A DNA stretch of 64,000 nucleotides from Arthrobacter celericrescens (GTDB lineage: Bacteria; Actinomycetota; Actinomycetes; Actinomycetales; Micrococcaceae). The position numbers and the translations under genes were made by a program. The notes under the pieces were generated by a model. The model was not told where the DNA came from. It did no database searches and was given only the letters and a program-made list of their open reading frames with translations. How positions within the stretch are numbered: position 1 is the first letter of the stretch; every line of letters begins with the position of its first letter. Positions 51,891 to 61,407 of this stretch are shown in pieces. The stretch spans positions 34,930 to 98,929 of the forward strand of contig NZ_QYLP01000015.1 of NCBI RefSeq assembly GCF_003614925.1, in the 5' to 3' direction.

Positions 51891-53084
51891 CTAGACCACC
51901 ACCCTTCTGTGCAGTTGGCGCTGCGTGGTGGCACGCCACGCCGGATTGAAGCGTTCAACGAGTTGTTTGAGGCCCTTCACGGCCGGGTCCTTCACCGCTT
52001 CCTGGAGCACAGGGACGCCGCGGTTGGTGGAAAGCGCAACGGCCTTCGACCGGGGAAGGCTCACATCGACAGGGGCGCCGATGTTTGCCTCGACGTCCTG
52101 CACCGACAGGCCGGCCTTCGAATCAGCCATGTTGAGCACCACATGGCGGGTTTCCGGCAGCAGGTCCAGCTTCCGGAGGATGTCCAGGCCGGAGCGGAGA
52201 CCGCGGACGCTTGGGACGTCCATGCCCGTGACCCACACGGCGTCTGTGCACTGTTCGAGCGCGGCAAGGCCAACTTCGGGCAGTCCCGGCGCGGTGTCCA
52301 CCACCACGTACTGGAACTCCTCCGCCAGCTGTTCGAGCAGCCGGCTGACCTGTTCCGGCGTGATTTCGTCAGCCTCCACCGGGTCCTTGGGGGCGCACAG
52401 GGCGTAGATGCCGGCCGGGTGGACGCTGAGGAACGCCTTGAGCACCAGGGAATCCTGGCTTGCCGACGGCGTGACGGCGTCGGTGACCGTGTGTTCCGGG
52501 TTGAGGTACAGCCCAGAGGCGACGTCGCCGAACTGCAGGTCCAGGTCCACGATCACCACGCTCATCGGGGCGATCTTGCCCAGGCCCACGGCAATGTTCG
52601 TGGCGATGGTGGTCTTGCCCACCCCGCCCTTGGGCGAAAAGACGCCGATCACCATGCCCTTGGGTGTGTGGGCCTGCTTCGGTTCCAGGGTGCGCTGGCG
52701 GCTGGCGAAGGACTGGCACGCGCGCTCCAGCATGATGCGGATCTGGGCGATGTCCGCGGCAGGGCTCATGATGTCGCGGATGCCCGATCGCATCGCCTGC
52801 AGGACGAACCCGGATTCGGGCTCGGTGACGAGGATGACGCTCAGCTCCGGTGCCCGGACGTCGAGGACCGTGGCCAGGCGCAAGGCCTCCTCCACGGGAA
52901 CCTCGGGTCCCAGGATCAGCACTTCGAACTGTTCCTGGTTGAGGGCACCGAACAGCTCGGAGGGGTCGGCTGGCAGGACGTTGGTGAAGAAGGTCTGCAC
53001 GCTTCCGGGCAGCCCGCCCGCCACGGCCTGGCGCACCCGCTGGTCGAATTCGGCATCCGGGGTGATGAGGACAAAGCGGCTCAT
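51891..53084 (-). CDS. cpaE: Tad pilus localisation protein CpaE/TadZ
   Basis: A 397-residue protein with an N-terminal receiver-like domain (about 1-120, LILGPEVPVEEAL) and a MinD/ParA-type ATPase domain. The deviant Walker A is KGGVGKTTIATNIAVGLG (about residue 150), with VDLDLQFGDV and YVVVDTAPGLPE. CpaE proteins place the pilus machine in the cell. Its stop directly abuts the cpaF start, and its start overlaps the cpaB stop by four bases. Confidence 0.93.
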   Translation of the reverse strand: MSRFVLITPDAEFDQRVRQAVAGGLPGSVQTFFTNVLPADPSELFGALNQEQFEVLILGPEVPVEEALRLATVLDVRAPELSVILVTEPESGFVLQAMRSGIRDIMSPAADIAQIRIMLERACQSFASRQRTLEPKQAHTPKGMVIGVFSPKGGVGKTTIATNIAVGLGKIAPMSVVIVDLDLQFGDVASGLYLNPEHTVTDAVTPSASQDSLVLKAFLSVHPAGIYALCAPKDPVEADEITPEQVSRLLEQLAEEFQYVVVDTAPGLPEVGLAALEQCTDAVWVTGMDVPSVRGLRSGLDILRKLDLLPETRHVVLNMADSKAGLSVQDVEANIGAPVDVSLPRSKAVALSTNRGVPVLQEAVKDPAVKGLKQLVERFNPAWRATTQRQLHRRVVV

Positions 53085-53848
53085 TTGAAGACCTCCTTCC
53101 CGTCGATGATCCTGGGTCCGTTGACTTTCGCGCTCAGCGGCTCCTTGCTGAGCCAGATCTTGGCGAACTCGTTGCCGTACACGATCTTCGCCGCGTCCAC
53201 ATCGTTGACGGCCACGGTCAGCAGGAGGAGGCCGTTCGGAAGGGCGGTGTCCGCCGGGTCCGCAGCGGGCGCACCCTGGCTCGGGGCCGGTGTCGGCTGC
53301 GTGGCCGCAGCCTGCGGCGCGCGCTGGACCGCCGTCACGAGGACCTTGTGGATGACCAGCTTGGTTGCCTGCGAATTGTCCCCGTCCTTACCGCCCGTCT
53401 GGGAGATGAACACGCCGATATGGTCACCGGGGGCCAGGCGGCCCCCGACAACCCGTTGGGGCTCCAGCTGGAAGGAGACCTCCTGGAGGCCTGCAGGCAC
53501 GGTGACGCTGCCCGGCGTCTTGAGCTCCTCCGGGGCGACCAGCCGCTCGGCGACGAGCGTCTCGCCGGGGATCAGGTCCACCGCGGCCACCTTGCCGGCG
53601 GCGTCACCCAGGGTGTGCAGCGCCGTTTTCGGAACAGCCGATGCGGGCAACTGCTGCGTGGCCAGCGAGGCCTTCATGGCCTCCACGGGCGTACCGGCGG
53701 GAACCGCCGCCTTGACGATCAGGACGTCGACCGGCGTGAGGTTCTGCACCGCACGCTGGTCGGCAGCCTGGGCGTATGAGAAGACGAGGATCACTCCGAT
53801 GACGGCGAGCAGCGCAGCTGCGGATCCGGCCAACAAGCGGGACTTCAC
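53081..53848 (-). CDS. cpaB: Pilus assembly protein CpaB/RcpC-like (SAF domain)
   Basis: A 255-residue protein with one N-terminal membrane helix (LLAGSAAALLAVIGVILVFSYA) and an extracytoplasmic SAF domain (DVLIVKAAVPAGTPVEAM, GKVAAVDLIPGETLVAERL), as in CpaB/RcpC. A short Ala/Pro/Gln linker interrupts the C-terminal part. In diderms this protein contacts the secretin, but here it may bind the peptidoglycan. Confidence 0.9.
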   Translation of the reverse strand: MKSRLLAGSAAALLAVIGVILVFSYAQAADQRAVQNLTPVDVLIVKAAVPAGTPVEAMKASLATQQLPASAVPKTALHTLGDAAGKVAAVDLIPGETLVAERLVAPEELKTPGSVTVPAGLQEVSFQLEPQRVVGGRLAPGDHIGVFISQTGGKDGDNSQATKLVIHKVLVTAVQRAPQAAATQPTPAPSQGAPAADPADTALPNGLLLLTVAVNDVDAAKIVYGNEFAKIWLSKEPLSAKVNGPRIIDGKEVFK

Positions 53849-53885
53849 TTGCTACTCCTGTTCAAACTTCTGGGGGTGAAAAAGG

Positions 53886-54917
53886 CTAGTTGGTGAGGCG
53901 CACAATGGTGGCTCCGAACGCGTCCACCGGGCCCAGCGAGTAACCGTCGGCCAGGGACACGTACCTGACGAAGCTGCCGATGATTCCGCGGCAGTTTCCG
54001 GTGCAGGAGAGCGCCGAGGGGACGTCGGGGCTCGAATTGCGGAAGGCGTCCGGCAAGGTGCTGTTGCCGCTGAACTTCCACCCCGTGACTTTGAAGGCGG
54101 CAAATGACTTCAGGTGGTACACGGCCCCGCTTCCGGTGCCCGTCACGGCGTCGAAAACCGGGAGCAGGACGATGACGTCGCGTCCGGCGGCAATGTTGTC
54201 GGCCCACTTTTGCAGGGTGGCAGCGCAGTTGCCGGGCGAACTGTTGCCCGGTGCGCTTCCGCCTTCGCTGACTGCGAGGTTGATCGTTCCGCCGCAGACG
54301 CCAAGGTCCTGGACGAGCCAGCCGAACCCGCCGGCCACGGCCGCTCCCGAAGGACCGTACAGGCAGCCCGGGTTGGCGCCGGTTCCGTGGTCCTGGAGCA
54401 GTTGCAGGGCTCCCCCGATGTAGCCCTGCACCTGGCAGACGGAAAAGGCGAGGGGGAACGCCGTCCTGCCGGCGTAGGCGCTGCCCCACTCGACCTTCGA
54501 GGTGGTCTCGACGTCCGCTGTGCCGAAGCCGAGGGCCCTGGCAAAGAAGAGCGAAACCCCGCCCTGGGATGCGCCGGCCCGTTTGGCCCCGCCCGTCACG
54601 GTCACCTTGCGGTTCACCAGGTCGAGGTTGACCGACTTGACGTTGCTCGCGCCGTCCACGGCGTTCTTGTTGACGAGGTCGGCCGCGAGGTGGGAGGCCG
54701 CCAGGCAGTTCGGGTCGACGATGTTCGCTGCGCATTTTTGCGCGACGGCAAGGGCCGCAGCATCGGAGCCGTTCTGCACCTGAGCCCGTTCGGAATACAG
54801 CATTCCCGCATCCACTGCGAAGGCCGCGAACCCAAGGAGCACCACAAGCGCCAGTGCGATCAGCACAGCGACTCCGCCGCGCTCGCCGTCTTCGCCGCGG
54901 GGCATTAGCCGGCGCAT
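53886..54917 (-). CDS. TadG-like pilus protein
   Basis: A 343-residue protein with a TadG/TadE-like N-terminus (ERGGVAVLIALALVVLLGFAAFAVDAGMLYSERAQVQNGSDAAALA), which corresponds to the Flp-Pilus-assembly TadE/G-like domain (DUF2134). A large outside region follows, with several Cys and Gly/Asn-rich loops. It overlaps tadE by 13 bp and is probably a minor pilin or adhesin-like tip component. The long C-terminal part has no recognised domain. Confidence 0.85.
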   Translation of the reverse strand: MRRLMPRGEDGERGGVAVLIALALVVLLGFAAFAVDAGMLYSERAQVQNGSDAAALAVAQKCAANIVDPNCLAASHLAADLVNKNAVDGASNVKSVNLDLVNRKVTVTGGAKRAGASQGGVSLFFARALGFGTADVETTSKVEWGSAYAGRTAFPLAFSVCQVQGYIGGALQLLQDHGTGANPGCLYGPSGAAVAGGFGWLVQDLGVCGGTINLAVSEGGSAPGNSSPGNCAATLQKWADNIAAGRDVIVLLPVFDAVTGTGSGAVYHLKSFAAFKVTGWKFSGNSTLPDAFRNSSPDVPSALSCTGNCRGIIGSFVRYVSLADGYSLGPVDAFGATIVRLTN

Positions 54918-55279
54918 ACCATGACTCCTACGCCTTGCATCGGGAACGGACCGGCGATACCGGTAAGGGTGGTGAGCGTGTAGTTGATGGTCACCGACAT
55001 CTGGCCGCCGGAAGTGCAGCTCGCCTGGCTGAAGGTGAAGTTGGCGTCCGCGAGCCGCGGATTCAGGGAGACGGCCGCATTCTTGGCCGCCGTCCTGGCC
55101 GCAGCTTGGTCGTTCGAGATCGCCATGACTCGGACTCCTTCGCGGGCCGCGTTGGACAGGGAAACCTGTGCGTTGTAGGCCCTGCCGAATTCCATGATTC
55201 CCAGCAGGAGCAGGACCAGCACGGGGGCAAGCAGGGCGAATTCGACTGCCACGGCGCCGCGTTCTGAGTTCCTGGACAT
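54905..55279 (-). CDS. TadE-like pseudopilin
   Basis: A 124-residue TadE-family protein with the ERGAVAVEFALLAPVLVLLLLGIMEFGR helix, in which a Gly before AVAVEF would be the prepilin-peptidase site. The C-terminal portion is short and beta-rich with two Cys. ATG 55279 is chosen because the helix starts nearby. It follows flp by about 130 bp. Confidence 0.9.
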   Translation of the reverse strand: MSRNSERGAVAVEFALLAPVLVLLLLGIMEFGRAYNAQVSLSNAAREGVRVMAISNDQAAARTAAKNAAVSLNPRLADANFTFSQASCTSGGQMSVTINYTLTTLTGIAGPFPMQGVGVMVCAG

Positions 55280-55409
55280 AGGGAACTGCCTTTCGTGCTG
55301 CAGCGTTGTATGCGACTCAAACGGGAGTTGAGGCAGGGGGCGCCTGATTGGAAGGTGCAGGTGGGTGGGGAAGCGGCCCCGCCCACCCGCACGGTTCCGG
55401 GACTGGCTG

Positions 55410-55655
55410 CTACTTCGAGCAGCTGCCGACAACCGCCGCCGTTGAACCGGAGGCCGGTGCAGACGCGGTCCAGGTGCCGCCCTTGACGCTACATGCCGTG
55501 CTGTTGAACAGTTCCGTGAGGGTTCCGCCCAGCAGGCCGACGGCGACGATGATGACGACGGCGATGAGGGCGACCATGATGCCGTATTCGACGGCGGTGG
55601 CGCCTTTTTCATCGCGGCGGAGGCGGGATGCGGTGTTGGAGATGAGAGAAAACAT
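55410..55655 (-). CDS. flp: Flp family type IVb pilin
   Basis: An 81-residue Flp pilin and the major subunit of the Tad pilus. A short basic leader (SNTASRLRRDEKG) precedes ATAVEYGIMVALIAVVIIVAVGL, in which cleavage would fall after Gly and Glu sits at +5. The C-terminus after GTLTELFNSTA has two Cys (ACSVKGG...VGSCSK), which could form a disulfide. This is uncommon in the very short Flp pilins. AGGAG stands seven bases before ATG 55655. No prepilin peptidase gene is seen in the window. Confidence 0.93.
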   Translation of the reverse strand: MFSLISNTASRLRRDEKGATAVEYGIMVALIAVVIIVAVGLLGGTLTELFNSTACSVKGGTWTASAPASGSTAAVVGSCSK

Positions 55656-55801
55656 TTGATAACTCCTGAGCGAGTTTGGGGGGATTCGGGCTGGCCCAGC
55701 ACCAGCTCACAATCAACATAGCAACGCCCAACACCGCGTTGCCGGGTCCTTGGAACATCCTGTGGGAATGCTCGCCAAACTGCGCAAATCCTGCGTTAAA
55801 C

Positions 55802-55816
55802 CCGGGGAAACCCCGG
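55802..55816 (-). terminator. Small hairpin between the 132-residue protein gene and flp
   Basis: A 6-bp perfect stem CCGGGG/CCCCGG with an AAA loop, 33 bp past the stop of the upstream gene. It is followed on the minus strand by a TTTAA stretch. It may terminate the upstream gene and leave flp to its own promoter, which I could not define firmly. Confidence 0.4.
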
Positions 55817-55848
55817 CTTCGGAACCCTGTTGAGGAACCCCTAGGGAC

Positions 55849-56247
55849 TCAGCCCATCGCCGGCGCAAATACGCCGCGCGGGGCCAACTGCCGGCGGGCC
55901 CAGCCGGCCAGCTTCTTGCCCTTGCCTTTCCACCAGTTGTCCTCGTCCTTGTCCTGGTGGAAGCGGAAGATGATCGTCACCATCACGAAGACGCCCAAGG
56001 CCAGATCGGCCCAGGACAGCCTGATGACATCGACCAGGACACTGACGGCCATGACGAGGAGGGACGGCACGGCCAGGGTCCGGAAGACGGTGCTGGCCAG
56101 GTAGCGGCGGTGCGAGCGGGGCACGGAGAGGGCACGCACCAAATCGCAGCACAGGCAGGCAACCACCATCGTCTGGCCCAGGGTCATCAGGATCAGGCCG
56201 GGCAGCGACCCCGCGAACATGGCGGCGGATTCCATTCCCGCGCTCAT
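55849..56247 (-). CDS. Membrane protein of unknown function upstream of flp
   Basis: A 132-residue protein with three hydrophobic segments (GLILMTLGQTMVVACLCCDL, VPSLLVMAVSVLVDVI, ALGVFVMVTIIFRF) and a basic, Trp-containing C-terminus (WWKGKGKKLAGWARRQ). I do not recognise the family. It is not a prepilin peptidase, since no GxGD motif is present. It sits 193 bp before flp on the same strand, but a hairpin intervenes, so a pilus role is not established. Confidence 0.65.
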   Translation of the reverse strand: MSAGMESAAMFAGSLPGLILMTLGQTMVVACLCCDLVRALSVPRSHRRYLASTVFRTLAVPSLLVMAVSVLVDVIRLSWADLALGVFVMVTIIFRFHQDKDEDNWWKGKGKKLAGWARRQLAPRGVFAPAMG

Positions 56248-56472
56248 CGCACTGCCTCCGTCACCAGGCGGCGCGGAAGAGGAACAACGGGATTGCAGAT
56301 AGCAGACATCGTATGACCCCCAGAGTCATGAACGGCGGTTGAGACCAGCTACGCTCCATTGAATCCGCAGCCGCCAAAAGCTGTCACGAGTGGCAGGTAC
56401 TCCATTTTCGGGGGCGGCATTTCGCGTAATTCCGGGGCGTGTACTCAATTCCCTACGCAGGAATAGCGCGTA

Positions 56473-57102
56473 CTACTTGCTTCGTCCCTGGGCCCCGGCC
56501 CCCGCGTCCTGCGGAACGCGCATGAGCGTGACCCAGGACTCGAGCTGGGAACGCAGTTGCTCCGGGGAGTGGTGCGACGGCGAGAGGGTCGCCGTGATCT
56601 GCGCGCCAAGCACGAACGTCATGATTCCGCCAACCACGTCGTCGTCCTCCAGGCCGCCCTTCAGTTCGCCGGCGTCCCGGGCTTCGCGCAACCGGCCGAA
56701 GAGCTCCCGGCGCCACTGTTCCATGGACCTGTCGTGGAGGGCTGCCTTCTCCGGATCGGTCAGGGCGCGCTGCCAGTACGCGATTGCGATCCGGGCTTCG
56801 TTCAGCCGCTCCGCGTCGAGCGGAAGGATCTCATGGCAGAAGCTGCGCAGCGCGGCGAGGCCTTTCAGGCCGCCTGACACGGTTCCGATCCGTGCATTCG
56901 TCTGGTTGAAAACGTGGGCGAAGGCAAAGGAGAGGAGGTCGTCCTTGGTGGGGAAATAGGGTTTGAGCGCACCGTTGGCGAAGCCGGCTTCCGTGGCGAT
57001 CTCGCGCATCGTGGCGCCCTCGATCCCCCGCCTGGCAATGATCCGCCAGGTGGCCTCAACCAGCTCCACGCGGCGCTTGTCATGATCGACGATTTTCGGC
57101 AC
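56473..57102 (-). CDS. TetR/AcrR family regulator of the amine oxidase cluster
   Basis: A 209-residue TetR regulator. The helix-turn-helix lies at about 25-55 ([22 protein letters not shown]) and a BetI-like C-terminal ligand domain follows ([20 protein letters not shown]). It is divergent from the copper amine oxidase, with 103 bp between starts containing palindromic sites. By position it most likely represses the amine oxidase gene and is released by an amine or aldehyde. Confidence 0.9.
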   Translation of the reverse strand: MPKIVDHDKRRVELVEATWRIIARRGIEGATMREIATEAGFANGALKPYFPTKDDLLSFAFAHVFNQTNARIGTVSGGLKGLAALRSFCHEILPLDAERLNEARIAIAYWQRALTDPEKAALHDRSMEQWRRELFGRLREARDAGELKGGLEDDDVVGGIMTFVLGAQITATLSPSHHSPEQLRSQLESWVTLMRVPQDAGAGAQGRSK

Positions 57103-57119
57103 GCAGCCCCCCGAATCTT

Positions 57120-57177
57120 TTTTCTACAACCGTTGTGACTCAGCTTACACACTGCTATTGTCTACGCACATAGAAAA
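57120..57177. promoter_or_regulatory. Divergent promoter/operator region tetR-amine oxidase
   Basis: ACAACCGTTGT (57126-57136) is a perfect 11-bp palindrome that overlaps TTGTGA (57133-57138), the candidate -35 of the amine oxidase. A TATTGT -10 follows after 17 bases (57156-57161). TTTTCTA at 57120-57126 is repeated inverted as TAGAAAA at 57171-57177. These are plausible TetR-type operator half-sites, seen by eye only. Confidence 0.5.
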
Positions 57178-57205
57178 TAAACCGCCGTTCCCAAGGGGCT
57201 TATCC

Positions 57206-59158
57206 ATGAGCGCATCCACCATTCCCGAAACCGCCGCAACCACCGCCTACTCCCCCGTCACCGCCGGCGAGATCACCGCCGTCAAGGCCGTCCTCGCCGA
57301 CGCCGGGCTGTTCGACGAATCCGCCCGGGTGGCCTACCTCGGCCTCCTCGATCCACCACGCAACACCGCGGATCACGCAGCAGAGGCGGCGGACCGCCGC
57401 TTCCGGGTCTTCCTGCACAACGTGGCCACCGGGACTGCGCGCGACGTCGTCGTCTCCCTGGATACCGCGGACACCAGGCGCGGCGGGATCGTCCGCAACG
57501 CCGAACTGGACACCGCAGTCGCCGGCGAACTCCCCGTCATCGAGGAAGAGTTCGAACTGGTCGAAGCCGTGCTGGCCCAGGACGAACGCTGGCTCAAGGC
57601 CCTCGCCGCGCGGAACCTCGACGTCGCCAAGGTGCGGGTCGCGCCCCTGTCCGCCGGCGTCTTCGAGTACCCCGAGGAGAAGGGCCGCCGCATCCTGCGC
57701 GGGCTGGCGTTCGTCCAGGAGTTCCCCGAAGACAACGCCTGGGCGCGCCCCGTGGACGGACTGGTGGCCTACGTTGACGTGGTCAACAAGGAAGTCACCC
57801 AGGTGCTGGACTTCGGCGCGATGCCGATCCCCTCAGAGCACGGCAACTACACCGACCCGGAACTGACCGGCCCGCTGCGCACCACCCAGAAGCCCCTCCA
57901 CATCACCCAGCCCGAGGGCCCCAGCTTCAGCATCCGGGGCGGGAACCACCTCGAATGGGAGAAGTGGAGCCTCGACGTCGGGTTCGACGTCCGCGAAGGC
58001 GTGGTGCTGCACAATGTGGCGTTCGACGACGGCGGCCGCCGCCGCAGCATCCTCAAGCGGGCGTCCATCGCCGAAATGGTGGTCCCCTACGGTGATCCCT
58101 CCCCCGTGCGCTCCTGGCAGAACTACTTCGACACCGGCGAGTACCTGGTGGGCCAGTACGCGAACTCGCTGGAATTGGGCTGCGACTGCCTCGGCGAAAT
58201 CACCTACCTGAGCCCCGTGGTCAGCGACTCCTTCGGCAACCCGCGCGAAATCCGCAACGGCGTCTGCATCCACGAAGAGGACTGGAGCATCCTGTCCAAG
58301 CACAGCGACTTGTGGAGCGGCGTCAACTACACCCGCCGCAACCGCCGCCTGGTGGTCAGCTTCTTCACCACCATCGGCAACTACGACTACGGCTTCTACT
58401 GGTACCTCTACCTGGACGGCACCATCGAATTCGAAGCGAAGGCCACCGGCGTCGTCTTCACCAGCGCCTTCCCGGAAGGCGGATCGGACAACATCTCCCA
58501 ACTGGCACCGGGCCTCGGCGCCCCCTACCACCAGCACCTCTTCAGCGCCCGGCTGGACTTCGCCGTCGACGGCTTCAGCAACCGTGTGGAGGAGGAAGAC
58601 GTGGTCCGGCAGGCCATGGGACCGGGCAACGAACGCGGCAACGCGTTCTCCCGCAAACGCACAGTGCTCACCAAGGAATCCGAGGGCGTCCGTGAAGGCG
58701 ACGCACGCAACGGCCGCACCTGGATCATCTCCAACCCTGAATCCAGGAACCGGCTGGGCGAAGCCGTGGGGTACAAGCTGCACAGCGAAAACCAGCCCAC
58801 CCTGCTGGCCGACCCCGGTTCCTCGATCGCCCGTCGCGCAGCCTTCGCCACAAAGGACCTCTGGGTGACCCGTTACGCCGAGGACGAGCTCTACCCCACC
58901 GGCGACTTCGTCAACCAGCACTCCGGCGGGGCGGGCCTGCCGTCCTACATCGCCCGGGACCGGGACATCGATGGGCAGGACATCGTGGTGTGGCACACCT
59001 TCGGCCTGACCCACTTCCCGCGCCCCGAAGACTGGCCGATCATGCCGGTGGACACGGTGGGCTTCAAGCTGCGTCCCGATGGGTTCTTCGACCGCAGCCC
59101 GGTGTTGGACGTTCCGGCGTCGAAGCCTGCCGGCGGCCACTGCCACAGCGGGCGCTGA
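57206..59158 (+). CDS. Copper-containing primary amine oxidase
   Basis: A 650-residue quinoprotein amine oxidase (EC 1.4.3.21 type) that converts primary amines and O2 to aldehyde, ammonia and H2O2. The TPQ cofactor forms from Tyr393 in [17 protein letters not shown]. The copper ligands are His442 and His444 (YHQHLF) and His603 ([10 protein letters not shown]). All are offset by eleven from the Arthrobacter globiformis phenylethylamine oxidase, which it resembles throughout. ATG 57206 gives the usual start. It ends in an HCH-containing tail. Together with the aldehyde dehydrogenase it forms an amine-to-acid route. Confidence 0.97.
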   Translation: MSASTIPETAATTAYSPVTAGEITAVKAVLADAGLFDESARVAYLGLLDPPRNTADHAAEAADRRFRVFLHNVATGTARDVVVSLDTADTRRGGIVRNAELDTAVAGELPVIEEEFELVEAVLAQDERWLKALAARNLDVAKVRVAPLSAGVFEYPEEKGRRILRGLAFVQEFPEDNAWARPVDGLVAYVDVVNKEVTQVLDFGAMPIPSEHGNYTDPELTGPLRTTQKPLHITQPEGPSFSIRGGNHLEWEKWSLDVGFDVREGVVLHNVAFDDGGRRRSILKRASIAEMVVPYGDPSPVRSWQNYFDTGEYLVGQYANSLELGCDCLGEITYLSPVVSDSFGNPREIRNGVCIHEEDWSILSKHSDLWSGVNYTRRNRRLVVSFFTTIGNYDYGFYWYLYLDGTIEFEAKATGVVFTSAFPEGGSDNISQLAPGLGAPYHQHLFSARLDFAVDGFSNRVEEEDVVRQAMGPGNERGNAFSRKRTVLTKESEGVREGDARNGRTWIISNPESRNRLGEAVGYKLHSENQPTLLADPGSSIARRAAFATKDLWVTRYAEDELYPTGDFVNQHSGGAGLPSYIARDRDIDGQDIVVWHTFGLTHFPRPEDWPIMPVDTVGFKLRPDGFFDRSPVLDVPASKPAGGHCHSGR

Positions 59159-59184
59159 GCCGGCCCGGAACCGCAGGAGATCCC

Positions 59185-59724
59185 ATGTACACGGTGCTCA
59201 CCGCTGTGATGCTGGCTTGCTGCGCGGTCGGCGTCCTGTGCCCCCTGCGCGAAGGAAGACGGCGGGGCGGTGTTCTGCGGTGCGGCGTCCTGGGGAATTT
59301 CGGCCAGTGGGGGCCGATGGCCGTGATGCTGGCCGCGATGGCGGACACCACCGCCGGCCCGGGCCTGCTCCCCGGAGTGGTGTGGGCGCTGCTCCTGCTG
59401 CTGGCGGCACCCTTACCGCTGGTCCTGCTGCGCCGGGAACACCGCAGCGGCATGGAACTGCACCGGGCCCTCTCCGTCCTGGGGATGTTCGCACTCCTCG
59501 TCACCGGCCTCCAGCCGGTGGCGGGGAGCGCACTCCACAGTGCCCACGCGCATCAGGGCGGAGGCGGGTTCACGCCTTTCCTGGCCGCCGCGCTCGCCGC
59601 CGCCGTCGCGGGCTATTCGGTGCTGCTGGCCATGCGGGGGCTGCGGTCCCGCCGGCTGGTCCACCCCGTCGAGGCGTTCTCCTCGGCGGGGGCCCTCGGG
59701 GCCATGCTCCTCATGGCCGCCTGA
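59185..59724 (+). CDS. Membrane protein between amine oxidase and aldehyde dehydrogenase
   Basis: A 179-residue protein with about five hydrophobic segments and a His-rich loop (ALHSAHAHQGGGG), plus a Met-containing segment (GPMAVMLAAMAD). GCAGGAGA precedes ATG 59185, 26 bp after the oxidase stop, so it is very likely co-transcribed. It resembles DUF5134-type actinobacterial membrane proteins, though weakly. His and Met clusters next to a copper enzyme suggest copper delivery, which is inference only. Confidence 0.75.
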   Translation: MYTVLTAVMLACCAVGVLCPLREGRRRGGVLRCGVLGNFGQWGPMAVMLAAMADTTAGPGLLPGVVWALLLLLAAPLPLVLLRREHRSGMELHRALSVLGMFALLVTGLQPVAGSALHSAHAHQGGGGFTPFLAAALAAAVAGYSVLLAMRGLRSRRLVHPVEAFSSAGALGAMLLMAA

Positions 59725-59900
59725 GCTGTTGGCGGTGGACCTGTTCAGCGGTGGACCTGCTCCGCTGCGGACTTTGTTCACCCGCCAACAACTGCCCTTC
59801 CCGGATAGACAAGCCGCCCCACCGCGGGGCAGGCAGACTCAACACACCGCCTGCGGCCAGGCCGCCGGCGGACACCAACTACTCAGAGTGGAGTGACACC

Positions 59901-61313
59901 TTGGAAAGCTACGACGCCTTGCTGGCCTCGATTGCCCCGGTTGCGGGCCAGAACACCCGGACGATCCTGGATCCTGCGACCGGCGCCGTCGTCGGCCAGG
60001 CCCCGGTCCACACCCTCGAGGACCTCGAACAGGCCATCGCGTCCGCCGCCGAAGCCCAGCCGGCCTGGGCCGCGGCCGGCCACGACGCCCGCTCCGCCGC
60101 GCTGCTCAGGGCAGCCGACGCCGTCGAACGCAACGCCGAAGAACTCGCCCAGTTGCTCTCCCGCGAACAGGGCAAGCCCCTGAACGGACCCAACGCCCGC
60201 TTCGAAGTCGGCGCCTGCGCCGCCTGGCTGCGCACCGCCGCCACCACCGTTTTGGAGCCCGAGACGGTAGTGGACGACGGGACAACCCGCGCCGAACTGC
60301 ACTACCGGCCCATCGGCGTCGTCGGCGCCATCGGCCCCTGGAACTGGCCCATGATGATCACCATCTGGCAGATCGCCCCCGCCCTGCGCATGGGCAACAC
60401 CGCCGTCGTCAAACCCTCCAAGATGACGCCCCTGTCCGTCCTGGCCCTGATCAAGGTCCTCAACGAGGAACTGCCTGAAGGCATCCTGCACGTGGTCGCC
60501 GGCGACCGGCACGTCGGCGCCCGCCTGGCCGAACACCCCGCGATCGGCAAGGTCATGTTCACCGGCTCCACCGCCGCCGGCCGCGAAATCATCCGCTCCT
60601 CCGCCGACACCGTCAAACGCCTCACCCTCGAACTCGGCGGCAACGACGCCGGCATCGTCCTGCCCGACGCCAACCCCCAGTCCATCGCCCAGGACCTCTT
60701 CTGGGGCGCCTTCATCAACACCGGCCAGACCTGCGCCGCCCTGAAGCGCCTCTATGTGCACGACAGCATCTACGACGCCGTCTGCACCGAGCTCACCGCC
60801 GTCGCCAAGGCCATGCCCATGGGTATCGGCCTGGACGAAAACAACGTCCTCGGACCCCTGCAGAACAAAGCCCAGTACGACGTCGTCGCCACCCTGGTCG
60901 AAGCAGCCCGCGACTCCGGCGCCCGGATCCTCACCGGCGGCAACCCCGACCCGGAACAGCCGGGCTACTTCTACCCCGCCACCCTGATCGCCGACATCGA
61001 CAACGACAACCCCCTCGTCACCGAAGAACAATTCGGCCCCGCCCTGCCCATCATCCGCTACAGCACCGTGGACGACGCCGTCCAGATGGCCAACGCGCTC
61101 GACGTCGGACTCGGCGCCTCCGTCTGGTCCACCGACCCCGCCGCCGCCCGCGACGTCGCCGCCCGCCTCCAGGCCGGAACCGTCTGGATCAACAAACACG
61201 GCGCCGTGGACCCCCGCGTCCCCTTCGGCGGCGCCAAACAATCCGGCTACGGCCTCGAATTCGGCACCGAAGGCCTCAAAGCCCTCGGCATCCCCCAGGT
61301 CATCAACGGCTAA
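59901..61313 (+). CDS. NAD(P)-dependent aldehyde dehydrogenase
   Basis: A 470-residue aldehyde dehydrogenase. It shows the Rossmann/coenzyme segments GVVGAIGPWNWPMM, GNTAVVKPSKMTPLSV and FTGSTAAGREI, the catalytic Glu in LTLELGGNDAGIV, and the nucleophile Cys278 in INTGQTCAALKRLYV. VTEEQFGPALPII and PFGGAKQSGYGLEFG complete the family signature. TTG 59901 is chosen because GGAG stands seven bases upstream; no ATG exists near the N-terminus. It probably oxidises the aldehyde made by the amine oxidase upstream. Confidence 0.93.
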   Translation: MESYDALLASIAPVAGQNTRTILDPATGAVVGQAPVHTLEDLEQAIASAAEAQPAWAAAGHDARSAALLRAADAVERNAEELAQLLSREQGKPLNGPNARFEVGACAAWLRTAATTVLEPETVVDDGTTRAELHYRPIGVVGAIGPWNWPMMITIWQIAPALRMGNTAVVKPSKMTPLSVLALIKVLNEELPEGILHVVAGDRHVGARLAEHPAIGKVMFTGSTAAGREIIRSSADTVKRLTLELGGNDAGIVLPDANPQSIAQDLFWGAFINTGQTCAALKRLYVHDSIYDAVCTELTAVAKAMPMGIGLDENNVLGPLQNKAQYDVVATLVEAARDSGARILTGGNPDPEQPGYFYPATLIADIDNDNPLVTEEQFGPALPIIRYSTVDDAVQMANALDVGLGASVWSTDPAAARDVAARLQAGTVWINKHGAVDPRVPFGGAKQSGYGLEFGTEGLKALGIPQVING

Positions 61314-61342
61314 GCCCATCAACGGCTGACACCGCAGAGCCA

Positions 61343-61379
61343 AAAGGGCACCACCGGAGCAGTTCCGGCGGTGCCCTTT
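61343..61379. terminator. Terminator between aldehyde dehydrogenase and nirD
   Basis: A 16-bp near-perfect stem with one mismatch (61343-61358 and 61364-61379, AAAGGGCACC...GGTGCCCTTT) and a 5-base loop. It ends in AAA/TTT and serves the two convergent genes. Confidence 0.85.
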
Positions 61380-61407
61380 AGGCTGTGGAAGGATGCCTGT
61401 GGAAGGC

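Noticed and set aside
55849..56247. Prepilin peptidase upstream of flp
   Set aside because: The 132-residue membrane protein has no GxGD or paired Asp motif.
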